A stretch of DNA of 64,000 nucleotides from Dyadobacter endophyticus (GTDB taxonomy: Bacteria; Bacteroidota; Bacteroidia; Cytophagales; Spirosomataceae), in contig NZ_BMIA01000003.1 in assembly GCF_014641595.1 (NCBI RefSeq), positions 372,001 to 436,000 of the forward strand. The letters are read 5' to 3'. The translations under genes and the position numbers were made by a program. Positions 1 through 10,000 of the stretch are shown piece by piece (the first letter of the stretch is position 1; each line of letters begins with the position of its first letter). The notes beneath the pieces are model-generated. The model saw nothing but the letters and a program-made list of their open reading frames with translations. It made no database searches and was not told the DNA's origin.

Positions 1-2211
1 CACAAGGAAATCCTGCGCCCGGCGGCGATCCAGGAATACAATATCGGAGCAAACGGCGGTACGGAGAACGGGCGTTACGCGCTTGCACTCAATTATTTCA
101 AACAGGACGGCGTATTGATCCACACCTCATTCGACCGCTATTCGATCCGTTCGAATACCGAGTTTAGTTTCAAAAAACGCATTCGTCTGGGCGAAAACCT
201 GGAATTGAGCTATACCGAAAACAAAGGTTACTACAATGCGAACGGTACTGCCAGCTCTACCAACAACCAGGATGGCAACCCGATCGGCAATGGCTACCGC
301 ATCCCTTCGATCATTCCGGTGTACGACATTGCGGGTAACTTCGCCGCCACCCGCGCGGCAGGTCTTGGCCCCGCTACCAACCCCGTTGCACAGCTTTGGA
401 GAAGCCGCAACAACCAGACCAATACCCTGCGTGCTTTCGGGAATGCCTACCTGGAAGTGGATATTTTAAAAGACCTGACCGCCAAATCGAGCATTGGTAT
501 CGACTTTATCAACGCCAACCGCGTGGGTTATACTTTGCTCGACCTCGAAGAAGCGGAGATTGAAGCCGCCAATGCGATGACCAACGGAAATGCCTACGAC
601 ATTAACTGGACGTGGTCGAATACACTGAACTATACGAGAAACCTCGGCGCCTCACACAAACTGAGCGTGCTGGCTGGTACGGAGGCGATCAAAGGCACCG
701 GCCGCGACTTCTCCGCCACCCGCACGACCTTTTTCTCCGAAGACCCGTTATATATGTACCTCAACTCGGGAACCTCAGGTATTGCCAACACCGGTGCAGG
801 CTATCAGTGGGCATTGTTCTCCGTTTTTGGGAAAATCAACTATGCATTCAAAGACCGCTATTTGCTCGAAGCTACCGTGCGCCGTGATGGTTCTTCACGC
901 TTCGGACAGAACAACCGCTACGGTACATTCCCGGCGTTCAGCGCAGGATGGCGCCTGTCGGAGGAAAGCTTTATGAAGAGCATTCCCTGGCTGGATGATC
1001 TGAAACTGCGTGCTGGGTGGGGACAAACCGGAAATCAGGAGATTGGTAACTACAATGGTTTCAGCACTTACCGTTCGAGCCTGAGCCAGTCGTCGTACCC
1101 GATCGACGGTTCGAACAATGCCGTGCAGCCGGGCTTCGATACGGAAGCATTCGGCAACCAGAACGCGAAATGGGAGACCACCACGCAGACCAACGTCGGT
1201 ATCGACGCCACTTTCCTCAAAGGGATGTTCGGCCTGAACCTCGATTTGTACAACCGTACCACTTCCGACATGCTTTACCAGGTTGCATTGCCTGCAACAC
1301 AGGGTGTGGCGACCATTCCGTTTGTGAATGTGGGTGAAATGAACAACAAGGGTATCGACCTCGCCATTGACTTCCATAACAAAGCATTGAACGGCGATCT
1401 CACCTACTCGATAGGCGCCAATTTTTCGACCTACAAAAACGAAGTAAAACGCCTGAACGCCAGCTCTACCGCGGTACTTCTTGGCCCTGCTATCCGCAGC
1501 TACACCTGGACCCGCTCCGTAGCAGGCATGCCGCTTTACTCATTTTACGGCTTGCAGATCGACGGCATTTATCAGAACCAGGGCGATGTGGACGCCGGTC
1601 CGAAATACCCGGGCTATGCGGCTGTGGGTAAATACAAATACCACGACACCGACGGTGACGGCACCATCACCGACAACGACCGCAAGTTCCTCGGCAACCC
1701 GCATCCGGACTTCACTTACGGTATCAACCTGAATGCCGGTTACAAGAACTTCGATTTTTCGGCATTCTTCCAGGGCGTAAAAGGTAACCAGATCATCAAC
1801 ATGGTGAAGCGCTGGGTGGACTTCAACAACCAAGCCGGTAACCGCAGCCTCCGCATGCTCAACGATTCGTGGACGCCCGAAAATCCGGATGCAGTATTGC
1901 CCATCCTGGACGCCAACGACAGCCGCAGCCAGCAACCTTCGAGCTATTTTATCGAAGACGGCTCCTATTTCCGTATGAAAAACCTCACGCTGGGCTACAC
2001 GCTGCCTGCAGGGGTATTATCGAAAATCGGTTTCGAGAGTGCCCGCGTGTATGTACAGGCGCAAAACCTTTTCACGATCACCAAATACAGCGGCATCGAT
2101 CCCGAGGTAACGTCGGTAGGCTCTACGCCGGGAAGCACCGTTCTGGGTGTGGATCAGGGTAATTATCCCAATTCGAAGATGTACCAGATCGGTATCAATT
2201 TCGGGTTCTAG
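1..2211 (+). CDS. SusC/RagA-family TonB-linked outer membrane transporter, 5'-truncated by window edge
   Basis: This is the C-terminal 736 residues of an outer-membrane TonB-dependent transporter of the SusC family, which imports oligosaccharides or other large nutrients together with a SusD lipoprotein. The frame is open from base 1, so the signal peptide, carboxypeptidase-like domain and plug lie upstream of the window. The visible part is beta-barrel sequence rich in alternating aromatic residues. It contains the family-typical stretch DGDGTITDNDRKFLGNP and the C-terminal block TKYSGIDPEV, and ends in an aromatic residue (NFGF), as outer-membrane barrels do. A SusD gene follows after 48 bases, which confirms the pairing. 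The substrate cannot be read from the sequence; the sugar isomerase downstream suggests a carbohydrate. Confidence 0.95.
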   Translation, partial: HKEILRPAAIQEYNIGANGGTENGRYALALNYFKQDGVLIHTSFDRYSIRSNTEFSFKKRIRLGENLELSYTENKGYYNANGTASSTNNQDGNPIGNGYRIPSIIPVYDIAGNFAATRAAGLGPATNPVAQLWRSRNNQTNTLRAFGNAYLEVDILKDLTAKSSIGIDFINANRVGYTLLDLEEAEIEAANAMTNGNAYDINWTWSNTLNYTRNLGASHKLSVLAGTEAIKGTGRDFSATRTTFFSEDPLYMYLNSGTSGIANTGAGYQWALFSVFGKINYAFKDRYLLEATVRRDGSSRFGQNNRYGTFPAFSAGWRLSEESFMKSIPWLDDLKLRAGWGQTGNQEIGNYNGFSTYRSSLSQSSYPIDGSNNAVQPGFDTEAFGNQNAKWETTTQTNVGIDATFLKGMFGLNLDLYNRTTSDMLYQVALPATQGVATIPFVNVGEMNNKGIDLAIDFHNKALNGDLTYSIGANFSTYKNEVKRLNASSTAVLLGPAIRSYTWTRSVAGMPLYSFYGLQIDGIYQNQGDVDAGPKYPGYAAVGKYKYHDTDGDGTITDNDRKFLGNPHPDFTYGINLNAGYKNFDFSAFFQGVKGNQIINMVKRWVDFNNQAGNRSLRMLNDSWTPENPDAVLPILDANDSRSQQPSSYFIEDGSYFRMKNLTLGYTLPAGVLSKIGFESARVYVQAQNLFTITKYSGIDPEVTSVGSTPGSTVLGVDQGNYPNSKMYQIGINFGF

Positions 2212-2259
2212 TTTGGTTTAATAAAATTCTTTTAACACGGTATCATTTCAATTATCGAT

Positions 2260-3924
2260 ATGAAAAAGAGCGTATTAGCATTAACAGCAATGGTCTGCGT
2301 GGGTGTACTCACCTCCTGCGGGGACAGTTTTCTCGAAACCACGCCGCTGGGTGTGGGGAACGAGGCCATGCTTGCCAATAAAACGGGGGTCAATGCGGTA
2401 TTGATCGGCGCATACAGTCTACTCGACGGCGTTGGTTCCGGGCCGGTAAACACTTCGTCTGTCAGCAACTGGATCTACGGCTCCATCGCGTCCGACGACG
2501 CCTATAAAGGCAGCGACGTGGGCGACCAGGCGCAAATCACCACCATCGAACGTTACATTCCCCAGGCCGATATCGGTGCCTATAACGACAAATGGGTAGC
2601 GGTTTACGACGGCGTTTCGCGCTCCAACAACGTGATCAACCTCATCGCCAAGGCTACCGACATGACCGCACCTGAAAAAGCGCAAGCCTTGGGCGAAGCG
2701 CGTTTCCTGCGCGCCTGGTACCATTTCGAAGCGAAAAAGCTCTGGAATATGGTGCCTTATGTGGACGAAACGGTCGTTGATTACATTAACCTGCCCAACG
2801 ACAAGGATATCTGGCCCAATATCGAAGCCGACATTCAGTTCGCGATCGACAACATTTCGGCGACCAAAGCACAGGCAGGACGCGCCAGCAAATGGACAGC
2901 GAAAGCATTCCTGGCCAAAGTGCATATGTACCAGCAGGACTACCTCGCCGCCAAACCATTGCTGGACGACGTGATTAACAATGGCCCGTTCTCGCTCGTG
3001 AACAGTTTCCACGACAATTTCCGTATTACCACGGAGAACAATGCGGAATCTATTTTTGAGGTACAAATGTCGGTAGCCGACGGCGGTGCCGGGCAAAACG
3101 GCAGCTGGGGTGATAACTACAACTTCCCTTATGGCTCGGCACCAGGTGGTTGCTGCGGGTTCTTCCAACCCACCCAAAACCTGGTGAATGCATTCAAAAC
3201 CGACGCCGCCGGGCTTCCGTTGCTCGATACATTCAATGATGTAGATGTCAAAAATGATGAAGGGCTTGCTTCCTCCGACGCATTCACACCATACGAGGGT
3301 ACTTTGGACCCACGTCTCGACTGGACGGTAGGACGTCGCGGCCTGCCGTTCCTCAACTGGGGAACGCATCCGGGCAAAAACTGGATTCGCGACCAGAGCT
3401 TCGGCGGACCTTATACGTTCAAAAAATTCTTTGCTTACAGCGGTGAAAACGCGGGTGCCGAATCGCCGCGTGCCAATGCCAACAATTACCGCGCCATTCG
3501 CTTCGCCGACATCCTGCTGATGCGTGCGGAAGTGGCTGTGGAGGACAATGACCTTGCTACCGCTTTGAAGCTCGTGAACCAGGTACGCACAAGAGCCGCC
3601 AATGTGGTGGTGCTCGACGCAGCCAGCAAACCCGCCGCCAATTACCTGGTTAAAACCTATCCTGCATTCGCGAACCAGGAATATGCGCGCAAAGCCGTCC
3701 GTTTCGAGCGCCGCCTGGAACTGGCGATGGAAGGCCACCGGCATTTCGACCTGGTGCGCTGGGGCAATGCGGATGTGGTGCTGAATGCCTATTTAACCAA
3801 AGAAAGCAAGAAACGTACGTACCTCTCCGGAGCCACTTTTGTAAAGGGTAAAAGCGAGTTTTTCCCGATCCCTCAGGCGCAGATTGACATCATGGGCGCA
3901 AACGTTTTGAAGCAAAATCCATAA
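2260..3924 (+). CDS. SusD/RagB-family nutrient-binding outer membrane lipoprotein
   Basis: This 554-residue protein is a surface lipoprotein that lids the SusC channel and captures substrate. It begins with a lipoprotein signal peptide ending in the lipobox LTSC (Cys at about residue 20). The SusD helical tetratricopeptide-like fold is recognisable from the conserved block ALGEARFLRAWYHFEAKKLW near residue 145. The C-terminal SusD signature is also present: RFADILLMRAEVAVE, then NQVRTRA, then RFERRLELAMEGHRHFDLVRWG, ending with the family's typical KQNP tail. It lies 48 bases after the SusC gene and 41 bases before a sugar-isomerase gene, so the three are probably one operon. Confidence 0.95.
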   Translation: MKKSVLALTAMVCVGVLTSCGDSFLETTPLGVGNEAMLANKTGVNAVLIGAYSLLDGVGSGPVNTSSVSNWIYGSIASDDAYKGSDVGDQAQITTIERYIPQADIGAYNDKWVAVYDGVSRSNNVINLIAKATDMTAPEKAQALGEARFLRAWYHFEAKKLWNMVPYVDETVVDYINLPNDKDIWPNIEADIQFAIDNISATKAQAGRASKWTAKAFLAKVHMYQQDYLAAKPLLDDVINNGPFSLVNSFHDNFRITTENNAESIFEVQMSVADGGAGQNGSWGDNYNFPYGSAPGGCCGFFQPTQNLVNAFKTDAAGLPLLDTFNDVDVKNDEGLASSDAFTPYEGTLDPRLDWTVGRRGLPFLNWGTHPGKNWIRDQSFGGPYTFKKFFAYSGENAGAESPRANANNYRAIRFADILLMRAEVAVEDNDLATALKLVNQVRTRAANVVVLDAASKPAANYLVKTYPAFANQEYARKAVRFERRLELAMEGHRHFDLVRWGNADVVLNAYLTKESKKRTYLSGATFVKGKSEFFPIPQAQIDIMGANVLKQNP

Positions 3925-3965
3925 AAGTGACAAATTTTTAATATTATTATCCAAAATTATCACAA

Positions 3966-4919
3966 ATGGAACACCACGAACAGGATACCACCTCCCGGCG
4001 CGACTGGCTCAAAACCATTGCATTAGGTGGTGCAGCGGCGATGACCAGCCATGTTGCACAGGCAGAAACGGCTCCTGCCGCCCCCACAGCGCGCAGGATA
4101 CCCATCGCCGTCTCGACTTATTCCTACTGGCATTTCCAGGAACAGAAGTATCCCGTTGATAAGGTGATCGAAGATGCGGCGCGGCTGGGCTTCGACGGCG
4201 TGGAGATCTTGCACCGGCAAATGGACAACGAAACCATTCCATATATGAACAAGCTGAAAAGGCTTGCATTCGACAACGGATTGGCGCTTCCGTTACTTTC
4301 TATCCATCAGAGCTTTGTGCAGCCGAAGCCGGAAGATCGCAAAAAGGACATTGAACATACCCTGAAATGTATTAACCTTGCCACCCAAATGGGCATTCCG
4401 GCGATCCGGATGAACACCGGAAGCTGGCGGACGGTGAAGCGCGATGCCAACTATTACAAGGATGGCAAAGAGCCGCCGATCCAGGGCTTCACGGATCAGG
4501 ACGCTATTAAGTGGTGTATCGAATCGATGCAGGAATGCCTCGTAGCTGCCGAAAAGGCGGGGGTCGTTCTGGCAATCGAAAACCACTGGGGACTGTCGTC
4601 GAACATCGATTACCTGCTTGAAATTTATAAGCCGCTGGCATCGTCTCCAGCCATGGGCATGAATGTCGACACCGGCAATTTCGTGGGCGATACCTACCCC
4701 CAGTTCGAGCGCCTGGCCCCCTACGCGACGATCGTTCAGGCCAAAACCTATTACGGCGGCGGGCATTATTACGACCTCGACCTGGATTACAAACGGATCG
4801 CAGGCATTTTGAGAAAAGCGAATTTCAAAGGTTACGTATCGCTGGAAATGGAAGGAAAAGAAGACCCGGCCACAGCGGTGCCGAAGAGCCTGAAAGTATT
4901 AAGGGAAGCATTGAGCTAA
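3966..4919 (+). CDS. Tat-exported sugar phosphate isomerase/epimerase (xylose-isomerase-like TIM barrel)
   Basis: This 317-residue protein belongs to the AP-endonuclease-2/xylose-isomerase-like TIM-barrel family. The N-terminus carries a twin-arginine signal (TSRRDWLKTIALGGAAA, residues 8-24) and an AQA-type cleavage region, so the enzyme is predicted to act in the periplasm. Metal-site residues typical of the family are visible in AIENHWG, MNVDTGNF and SLEMEGKED. Relatives are annotated as isomerases or epimerases, and some act on keto-sugars in 3-keto-glycoside pathways; which reaction applies here is not known. It is the last gene of the SusC-SusD operon and is closed by a terminator 40 bases on. 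A second Tat-exported member of the family lies at 56517-57440. Confidence 0.88.
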   Translation: MEHHEQDTTSRRDWLKTIALGGAAAMTSHVAQAETAPAAPTARRIPIAVSTYSYWHFQEQKYPVDKVIEDAARLGFDGVEILHRQMDNETIPYMNKLKRLAFDNGLALPLLSIHQSFVQPKPEDRKKDIEHTLKCINLATQMGIPAIRMNTGSWRTVKRDANYYKDGKEPPIQGFTDQDAIKWCIESMQECLVAAEKAGVVLAIENHWGLSSNIDYLLEIYKPLASSPAMGMNVDTGNFVGDTYPQFERLAPYATIVQAKTYYGGGHYYDLDLDYKRIAGILRKANFKGYVSLEMEGKEDPATAVPKSLKVLREALS

Positions 4920-4958
4920 CCCCTTAAAAGAGTTTCATAATTATATTCTGTAGTTAAT

Positions 4959-4989
4959 AAAGTGCAGCTTCTCTGGGGCCGCACTTTTT
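4959..4989. terminator. Rho-independent terminator between isomerase and yoeB
   Basis: The inverted repeat AAAGTGC (4959-4965) / GCACTTT (4981-4987) is followed by a T run. It sits between converging genes, 40 bases after the isomerase stop and just before the yoeB stop, and is flanked by A-rich and T-rich ends, so it may work in both directions. Confidence 0.75.
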
Positions 4990-4992
4990 GTT

Positions 4993-5247
4993 TTAATAGT
5001 GATACTTACACTGAGCTATCGTGATGCACCCATCCGCAACCTTATACACCAACCGATGCTCATCGGTAATCCTCCGAGACCAGAAACCGGAATAATTCGA
5101 GCGTAGCAATTCCGGCTTTCCCTTTCCTTCGAACGGTGTCCGCAAACATTCCTTGATCAATTCGTTGATTCGTTTTGCAATGTTCCGGTCGATCCGCTGC
5201 CATTCGACGTAATCCTCCCACGCATTAGGATGCCAGGAAAGGATCAC
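4993..5247 (-). CDS. yoeB: YoeB-family toxin (ribosome-dependent mRNA endonuclease)
   Basis: This 84-residue protein is a full-length member of the Txe/YoeB toxin family, which cleaves mRNA on the ribosome. It aligns by eye along its whole length with E. coli YoeB: WxDYxxW near the start, the block TPFEGKGKPELL, then SGFWSRRI, DEHRLVY and the C-terminal CKYHY. The catalytic-type residues are all present (Glu in FEGKGKPE, Arg in SRRI, His in the final YHY), so the toxin looks intact. The start is GTG at 5247, overlapping the antitoxin stop by four bases (GTGA), which implies translational coupling. Confidence 0.92.
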   Translation of the reverse strand: MILSWHPNAWEDYVEWQRIDRNIAKRINELIKECLRTPFEGKGKPELLRSNYSGFWSRRITDEHRLVYKVADGCITIAQCKYHY

Positions 5248-5453
5248 AGATCAGTAAGATCGCGGGAAAAAATGTGGTTTCCTGATTCGATATCCTTCAT
5301 TGCTTCCAGCAAACGGGCTTTGTTAGCCGGACTTTTCATGAGATAGGCAGTTGTATCCATTTCCTGATCCGCCATCGCGGTCTGGCGACGGTTCAGGAAC
5401 TTGAAGAGATTAAATATGGATTGCCTCTTTTTCAATGGAAGAGCGAGTTTCAT
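5244..5453 (-). CDS. Short YefM-like antitoxin, C-terminal (toxin-neutralising) part only
   Basis: The protein is at most 69 residues from ATG 5453; an internal Met at 5375 would give 43 residues. The last 37 residues (TTAYLMKSPANKARLLEAM and onward) resemble the C-terminal part of YefM/Phd-type antitoxins that wraps around YoeB. The usual N-terminal DNA-binding and dimerisation domain (about 50 residues beginning like MKTISYSELR in YefM) is absent. It is replaced by about 26 basic residues with no resemblance to that domain, and no frame upstream of 5453 encodes it. The gene precedes and overlaps the toxin gene, as expected for a toxin-antitoxin pair. Whether it still autoregulates is doubtful. 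Confidence 0.75.
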   Translation of the reverse strand: MKLALPLKKRQSIFNLFKFLNRRQTAMADQEMDTTAYLMKSPANKARLLEAMKDIESGNHIFSRDLTDL

Positions 5454-5524
5454 GTCTTTTTATTTCAGTGTGTTTGATAAATTTCGTTTAAAGTTAAGCT
5501 CTAAATGTCTGTCATCCAAACCTT

Positions 5525-6691
5525 CTAAACACGCCGCCGAGACGATCCCCGGACAATCAGCTCCGTACTCAAAACCCGCTTTTCATTCACGATAATGTCC
5601 TCGGCATCTACCAGTTGCAAGACCCACTCCGCAGTGGTGTGCCCGATTTGCAAAGTCGGCTGCCGAACGGTGGTCAGGCCCGGGCCAATATAGGCCGATT
5701 CGGCATTATCGCTGAAACCCACCACGCCAAGCTCATCGGGGATTGAAATGCCTTTTTCCTGAGCCATCAGCATGATTTCAATGGCAGAAGAATCGTTTAC
5801 GGCAAATATCGCATCGGGGCGCTCGGCGAGGTCGAGGAGGTATTGGCCGTAAATGCGGGCTTTCTGCTGGGTTAGCATGCCCTGAATGATCATGTGGTCC
5901 TTGATGGGCTTACCGTACTTTTCCATCGCCGCCTTGTAGCCCCGTAACCGCTCCTGGCTTACCTGCAACGTGAGCGGCCCACCGAGGTGGGCGATCCGCT
6001 CGTAACCATTCAAAATAAGGTGTTCTACCGCCTGAAACGACGCTTCAAAATCGTTCACAACCACTTTCGGCACGTCGATCTGGTCGCATACGCGGTTGAA
6101 TTGAATCAGCGGAATGCCGCGTTTCGCAAAAAGGCTCAGGTGATCGAAGTTATTGGTTTCCTGGGTGAGCGAAATAAGCAGCCCATCGATCCGGTTTGCC
6201 AGCATTGCCTTGGTATTCGAGATTTCGACCTGGTACGACTCGTTGCTCTGCATAATCGTAAGGTTGTAACCCGCCTGCGTGAGCACTTCGTGTGCGCCTA
6301 TGATCACGTTCGGGAAAAACTGGTTCTGAAATTCCGGAACGATCATTCCAATTGTATTAGTCCTGCTTTTTACCAGGTTGTAGGCAAGCTGGTTAGGTTG
6401 GTAATCGAGCTGGGCAGCCTTATCGAGCACGGCCTGGCGTGTTTCCGGGCTAATGTCCGCATGCCCGTGCAACGCCCGCGAGACGGTCGAGTTCGAAACG
6501 CCGAGTGATTTGGCCACGTCGATAATCGTCGTCTGGTGCCGTTTGCGTTTTACGAGGGATTGGATCGAATCGTCTCTTTCCGAATGCGTGAAATAGTAAT
6601 TGCACCATTTGCACAGGTACCGCTGCTTGCCCCGCACGTAACCCGCCTTCATGATGCCATCCACCTGCGCACACTTCACACACTGAATCAT
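5525..6691 (-). CDS. LacI-family transcriptional regulator with an N-terminal zinc-ribbon extension
   Basis: This 388-residue regulator has three parts. Residues 1-35 form a CxxC...CxxC zinc ribbon (Cys 4, 7, 27, 30, with GKQRYLCKWC) resembling the N-terminus of IS1-type InsA/transposase proteins. Residues about 54-75 form the LacI helix-turn-helix (TTIIDVAKSLGVSNSTVSRAL), followed by the hinge. Residues from about 105 on form a periplasmic-binding-protein-like effector domain (NTIGMIVPEFQNQFFP to the end). LacI proteins repress or activate sugar-use genes in response to a small sugar. The gene is divergent from the SusC operon starting at 7032, with an operator-like palindrome between them, so it is the probable regulator of that locus. 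Confidence is high for LacI and moderate for zinc binding. Confidence 0.93.
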   Translation of the reverse strand: MIQCVKCAQVDGIMKAGYVRGKQRYLCKWCNYYFTHSERDDSIQSLVKRKRHQTTIIDVAKSLGVSNSTVSRALHGHADISPETRQAVLDKAAQLDYQPNQLAYNLVKSRTNTIGMIVPEFQNQFFPNVIIGAHEVLTQAGYNLTIMQSNESYQVEISNTKAMLANRIDGLLISLTQETNNFDHLSLFAKRGIPLIQFNRVCDQIDVPKVVVNDFEASFQAVEHLILNGYERIAHLGGPLTLQVSQERLRGYKAAMEKYGKPIKDHMIIQGMLTQQKARIYGQYLLDLAERPDAIFAVNDSSAIEIMLMAQEKGISIPDELGVVGFSDNAESAYIGPGLTTVRQPTLQIGHTTAEWVLQLVDAEDIIVNEKRVLSTELIVRGSSRRRV

Positions 6692-6801
6692 AACCCTTGT
6701 ACTTTTTAAATAAACACCCTTTCAAATACCCAAATCAATGCCCTCTTCAACACAGATTACAAAAATATAAAAATCTCCTATTAATCATCAGCAAAACCAT
6801 A

Positions 6802-6833
6802 TATCGGTAACGTCTCCGCAAACGTTACCGATA
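6802..6833. promoter_or_regulatory. Operator-like perfect inverted repeat between lacI-type gene and susC
   Basis: TATCGGTAACG (6802-6812) is repeated inverted as CGTTACCGATA (6823-6833) with a 10-base spacer. It lies in the 340-base divergent intergenic region, 111 bases from the regulator start and about 200 from the susC start. The AACGTT-like core and the symmetry are those expected of a LacI-family site; assignment to the adjacent regulator is inference. Confidence 0.6.
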
Positions 6834-6873
6834 CTTTTTGTTCAATTCCCGGAATTTTCAGCTCAAAAACCAT

Positions 6874-6905
6874 ATTGATACCGCCTCCCATGGCTGCTAT
6901 ATTTA
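6874..6905 (+). promoter_or_regulatory. Candidate promoter of the susC-led locus
   Basis: ATTG (6874-6877) and TATATTTA (6898-6905) are separated by 20 bases, close to the Bacteroidota promoter TTTG-N19-TAnnTTTG with one mismatch in each box. It would give a leader of about 120 bases before ATG 7032. Confidence 0.4.
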
Positions 6906-7031
6906 GGTAGAAACCGCATTTAAGCACGGTTTGTCATAAGTAATGGTAGCCCACAGCAATGCCGATTCAATGCCACAAAATTGCACTTTTCCCATTTTAT
7001 CAATTTTGATCAAACCCTAATTTTTAACTAC

Positions 7032-10000
7032 ATGAAGAAAAAAATACGTGACTTGTTCCTGCTCAGCATTCTGTGCCTGGGCATTACGCAGTCGCTGCTC
7101 GCGCAGAACGTGACAGTGAAAGGCAAAGTGACCGACGATAAAGGCGAAATGATTCCCGGTGCAAGCGTGACTGTAAAAGGCTCTCAGCAAGGAACACTGA
7201 CAGACGCAGAAGGTGTATACTCCCTCGATGTGGCAGGAAACGCGACCCTCGTATTCTCATTTTTGGGCTATCTGAAAGAAGAAGTAGCCGTTTCGAACCG
7301 TTCGACGATCGACGTTTCGCTTAAAACCGACACCAAGGCGCTGGAAGAAGTGGTGGTAGTCGGCTACGGAACGCAGCGCAAGATCGAAACGACCGGCTCC
7401 ATTGCTTCCGTAAAGGCGGCCGACCTCGTGCAAACGCCCGTCGCGAACGTAGCCCAGGGCCTTCAATCGCGGATCGCCGGCGTGCAGATCAACCAGAACA
7501 CCGGCTCGCCCGGGGGTAATGTGAGCGTGCGTATCCGCGGTACCAACTCCATCAACGGCTCTTCCGAACCGCTTTATGTGGTGGACGGTATCCAGATTTC
7601 AAATGGCGGCGGTATCAACGACGTGAGCCCGCTTTCGACCATTAACCCCAATGATATCGAGTCCGTGGAGGTATTGAAAGACGCCTCTGCATCAGCAATT
7701 TACGGCGCACGCGCAGCCAACGGGGTAATCCTGATCACAACTAAACGCGGTAAAAGCGGCGCCACACGTGTTACCTACGATGGCTACTATGGTTCTCAGA
7801 AAGTAAACAAAATGCTGAAAGTCCTGAATGCGGCGGAGTTTGGGCAACTGGAAAATGAGGTATTCAAAGACAATTATTATGCAAACCCGGCATCACTCGG
7901 CGAGGGTGTCGACTGGCAAAAGGTAATCTTCCGCAAAGCGCCTATTCAAAACCATCAGCTGTCGATCAATGGAGGAAGTGAAAAAACGCAGCTCGCATTG
8001 TCGCTCAACTATTTCGATCAGGACGGTACCATGCGGGGATCGGCGTTTACACGCTATTCTTTCCGTCTCAATCTCGACCATCAGATCAATAAGAACATCA
8101 AAATCGGAACCAGTATCCTTGGGAGCCAGTCGGTCGCGGATGGCATTCAGACAGGCAGTACCGACATCGGCAACGCGGGTGTGGTTACCGCTACGGTATT
8201 GGGTGCGGCCGTCGGCGCTCCTCCTACCCTGCAACCTTACCGCCCCGACGGCACTATTTTCCCATTCGGAGAGCAAGGCAATGGCCGGTACCGCGAAGTA
8301 ACCAACCCGCTGAGTTTCATCGAAGTACTCAACAAGCGGAGCATCAAACGCGTACTGGCGAACCTTTACGGGGAGGTCAAATTGTTCAAGGGGCTTACCT
8401 ATCGCGCCTCATTCAATCTCGACCAGAAAGGCGAGCTTTATAACTATTACTCGCCCCGCAGTATTGTCAACAAAAGCGACCTCACCGATGCTTCGGGATC
8501 GGCAAGCAAGGGCAACTACAATAACCTGGCGCTGCTCCACGAAAGTATCCTGACTTACAGCACCAATTTCGGCAAAAATCATTCATTCAAAGCGACGGCG
8601 GTATTTGGTACCCAGGGCGAGCAATACAACGAAAACGTCATGAGCGCCCAGGGATTTCCCAACGACGCAACACAGAACGAGGCTATGCAGCTTGCGCTTA
8701 CCCGCACAGTGGGCAGTTTCCGGAGCAGCCAGCGGCTGGATTCCTACATGGGACGGGTCAACTACGGATTCAAGGATAAACTCTTCGTAGACGTCACTGC
8801 GCGGATAGACGGGTCGAGCAAATTCGGGGCAAACCTTAAATATGGGATTTTCCCCGCCATATCAGCGGCATATCGCCTCATCGAAGAGCCGTTTATGAAA
8901 GATCTAACCTGGCTTTCGGACTTCAAACTTCGCGGAAGCTTCGGGCTTACCGGTAATGCGGGCGGCCTGGACCCTTACCAATCCCTGGCCACAGTGGCTG
9001 CCAACGGTAGCAATTACATGCTCAACCACCTTTACGCAACCGGTATCGACCCGTCCAGGATCGCCAATAAAGACCTCCGCTGGGAACAATCGGTGCAAAC
9101 CAACTTTGGTGTCGACGTAAGTTTGCTCAATAACCGGATCAGCCTTATTGCTGATGTTTATTACAAGAAAACAGAAGACCTGCTATTTGAAAAGACGCTG
9201 CCGATGAGTTCGGGATATACCAAGATCAATGGCAACTTCGCGGGTCTTCAAAACAAAGGGCTGGAACTGGCAGTTAATGCGCGCATTCTCGATGGTCCAT
9301 TGAAATGGGATGTTTCAGCGAACACAACCATCAACCGTAACAAGGTCACAACGCTGGACGGCGGCGTGACGAGCGAGCGTTTCATTAATACTTACAGCCT
9401 TTTGAAAGTAGGCGAGCCACTGGGCATATTCAAAACTTATGTGTTTGATGGCATTAACCAAACTGGCGAAGCGATTCTCCCCGGATATGACGGGCGCCTG
9501 GGCGGGCAAAAGGTGAAGGACATGAATGGCGACGGGAAGATCGATGCCAACGACCAGGTTATTACCGGCAACCCTAATCCTAAATTCATTTACGGCTTCT
9601 CCACCAATCTTTCTTACAAAGGATTCGACCTGGCCGCATTCCTTTCCGGTTCGCAGGGGAACGACATCTACAACGCAAGCCGACTTTCCTTCGAGAACCC
9701 GCTCGGACAGCGCAATTTGCTCGAAGGCGTCGTGAACCGCTGGTCGCCTACCAACCCCAACAATCAGTATGCAAGTGCATTTCAGGCCGGGCGGCTGCCT
9801 ATTTCGGACTATGTCATGGAGGACGGTTCTTATCTCCGCTGCAAGAACATTACGCTTGGCTACAAATTGCCCGCATTCAAAGGCGTGCAGAGCATCCGCG
9901 TGTACGTGAGCGCCAACAACCTGTTCACCATTACCAATTACAGCGGTTTCGACCCGGAGGTTAACACTTTCGCTGGTTCAAACACGCAGATCGGGGTCGA

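Noticed and set aside
2419..3744. 441-codon open frame on the minus strand opposite the SusD gene
   Set aside because: The plus strand carries all SusD signatures; the antisense product shows no family pattern or signal peptide.
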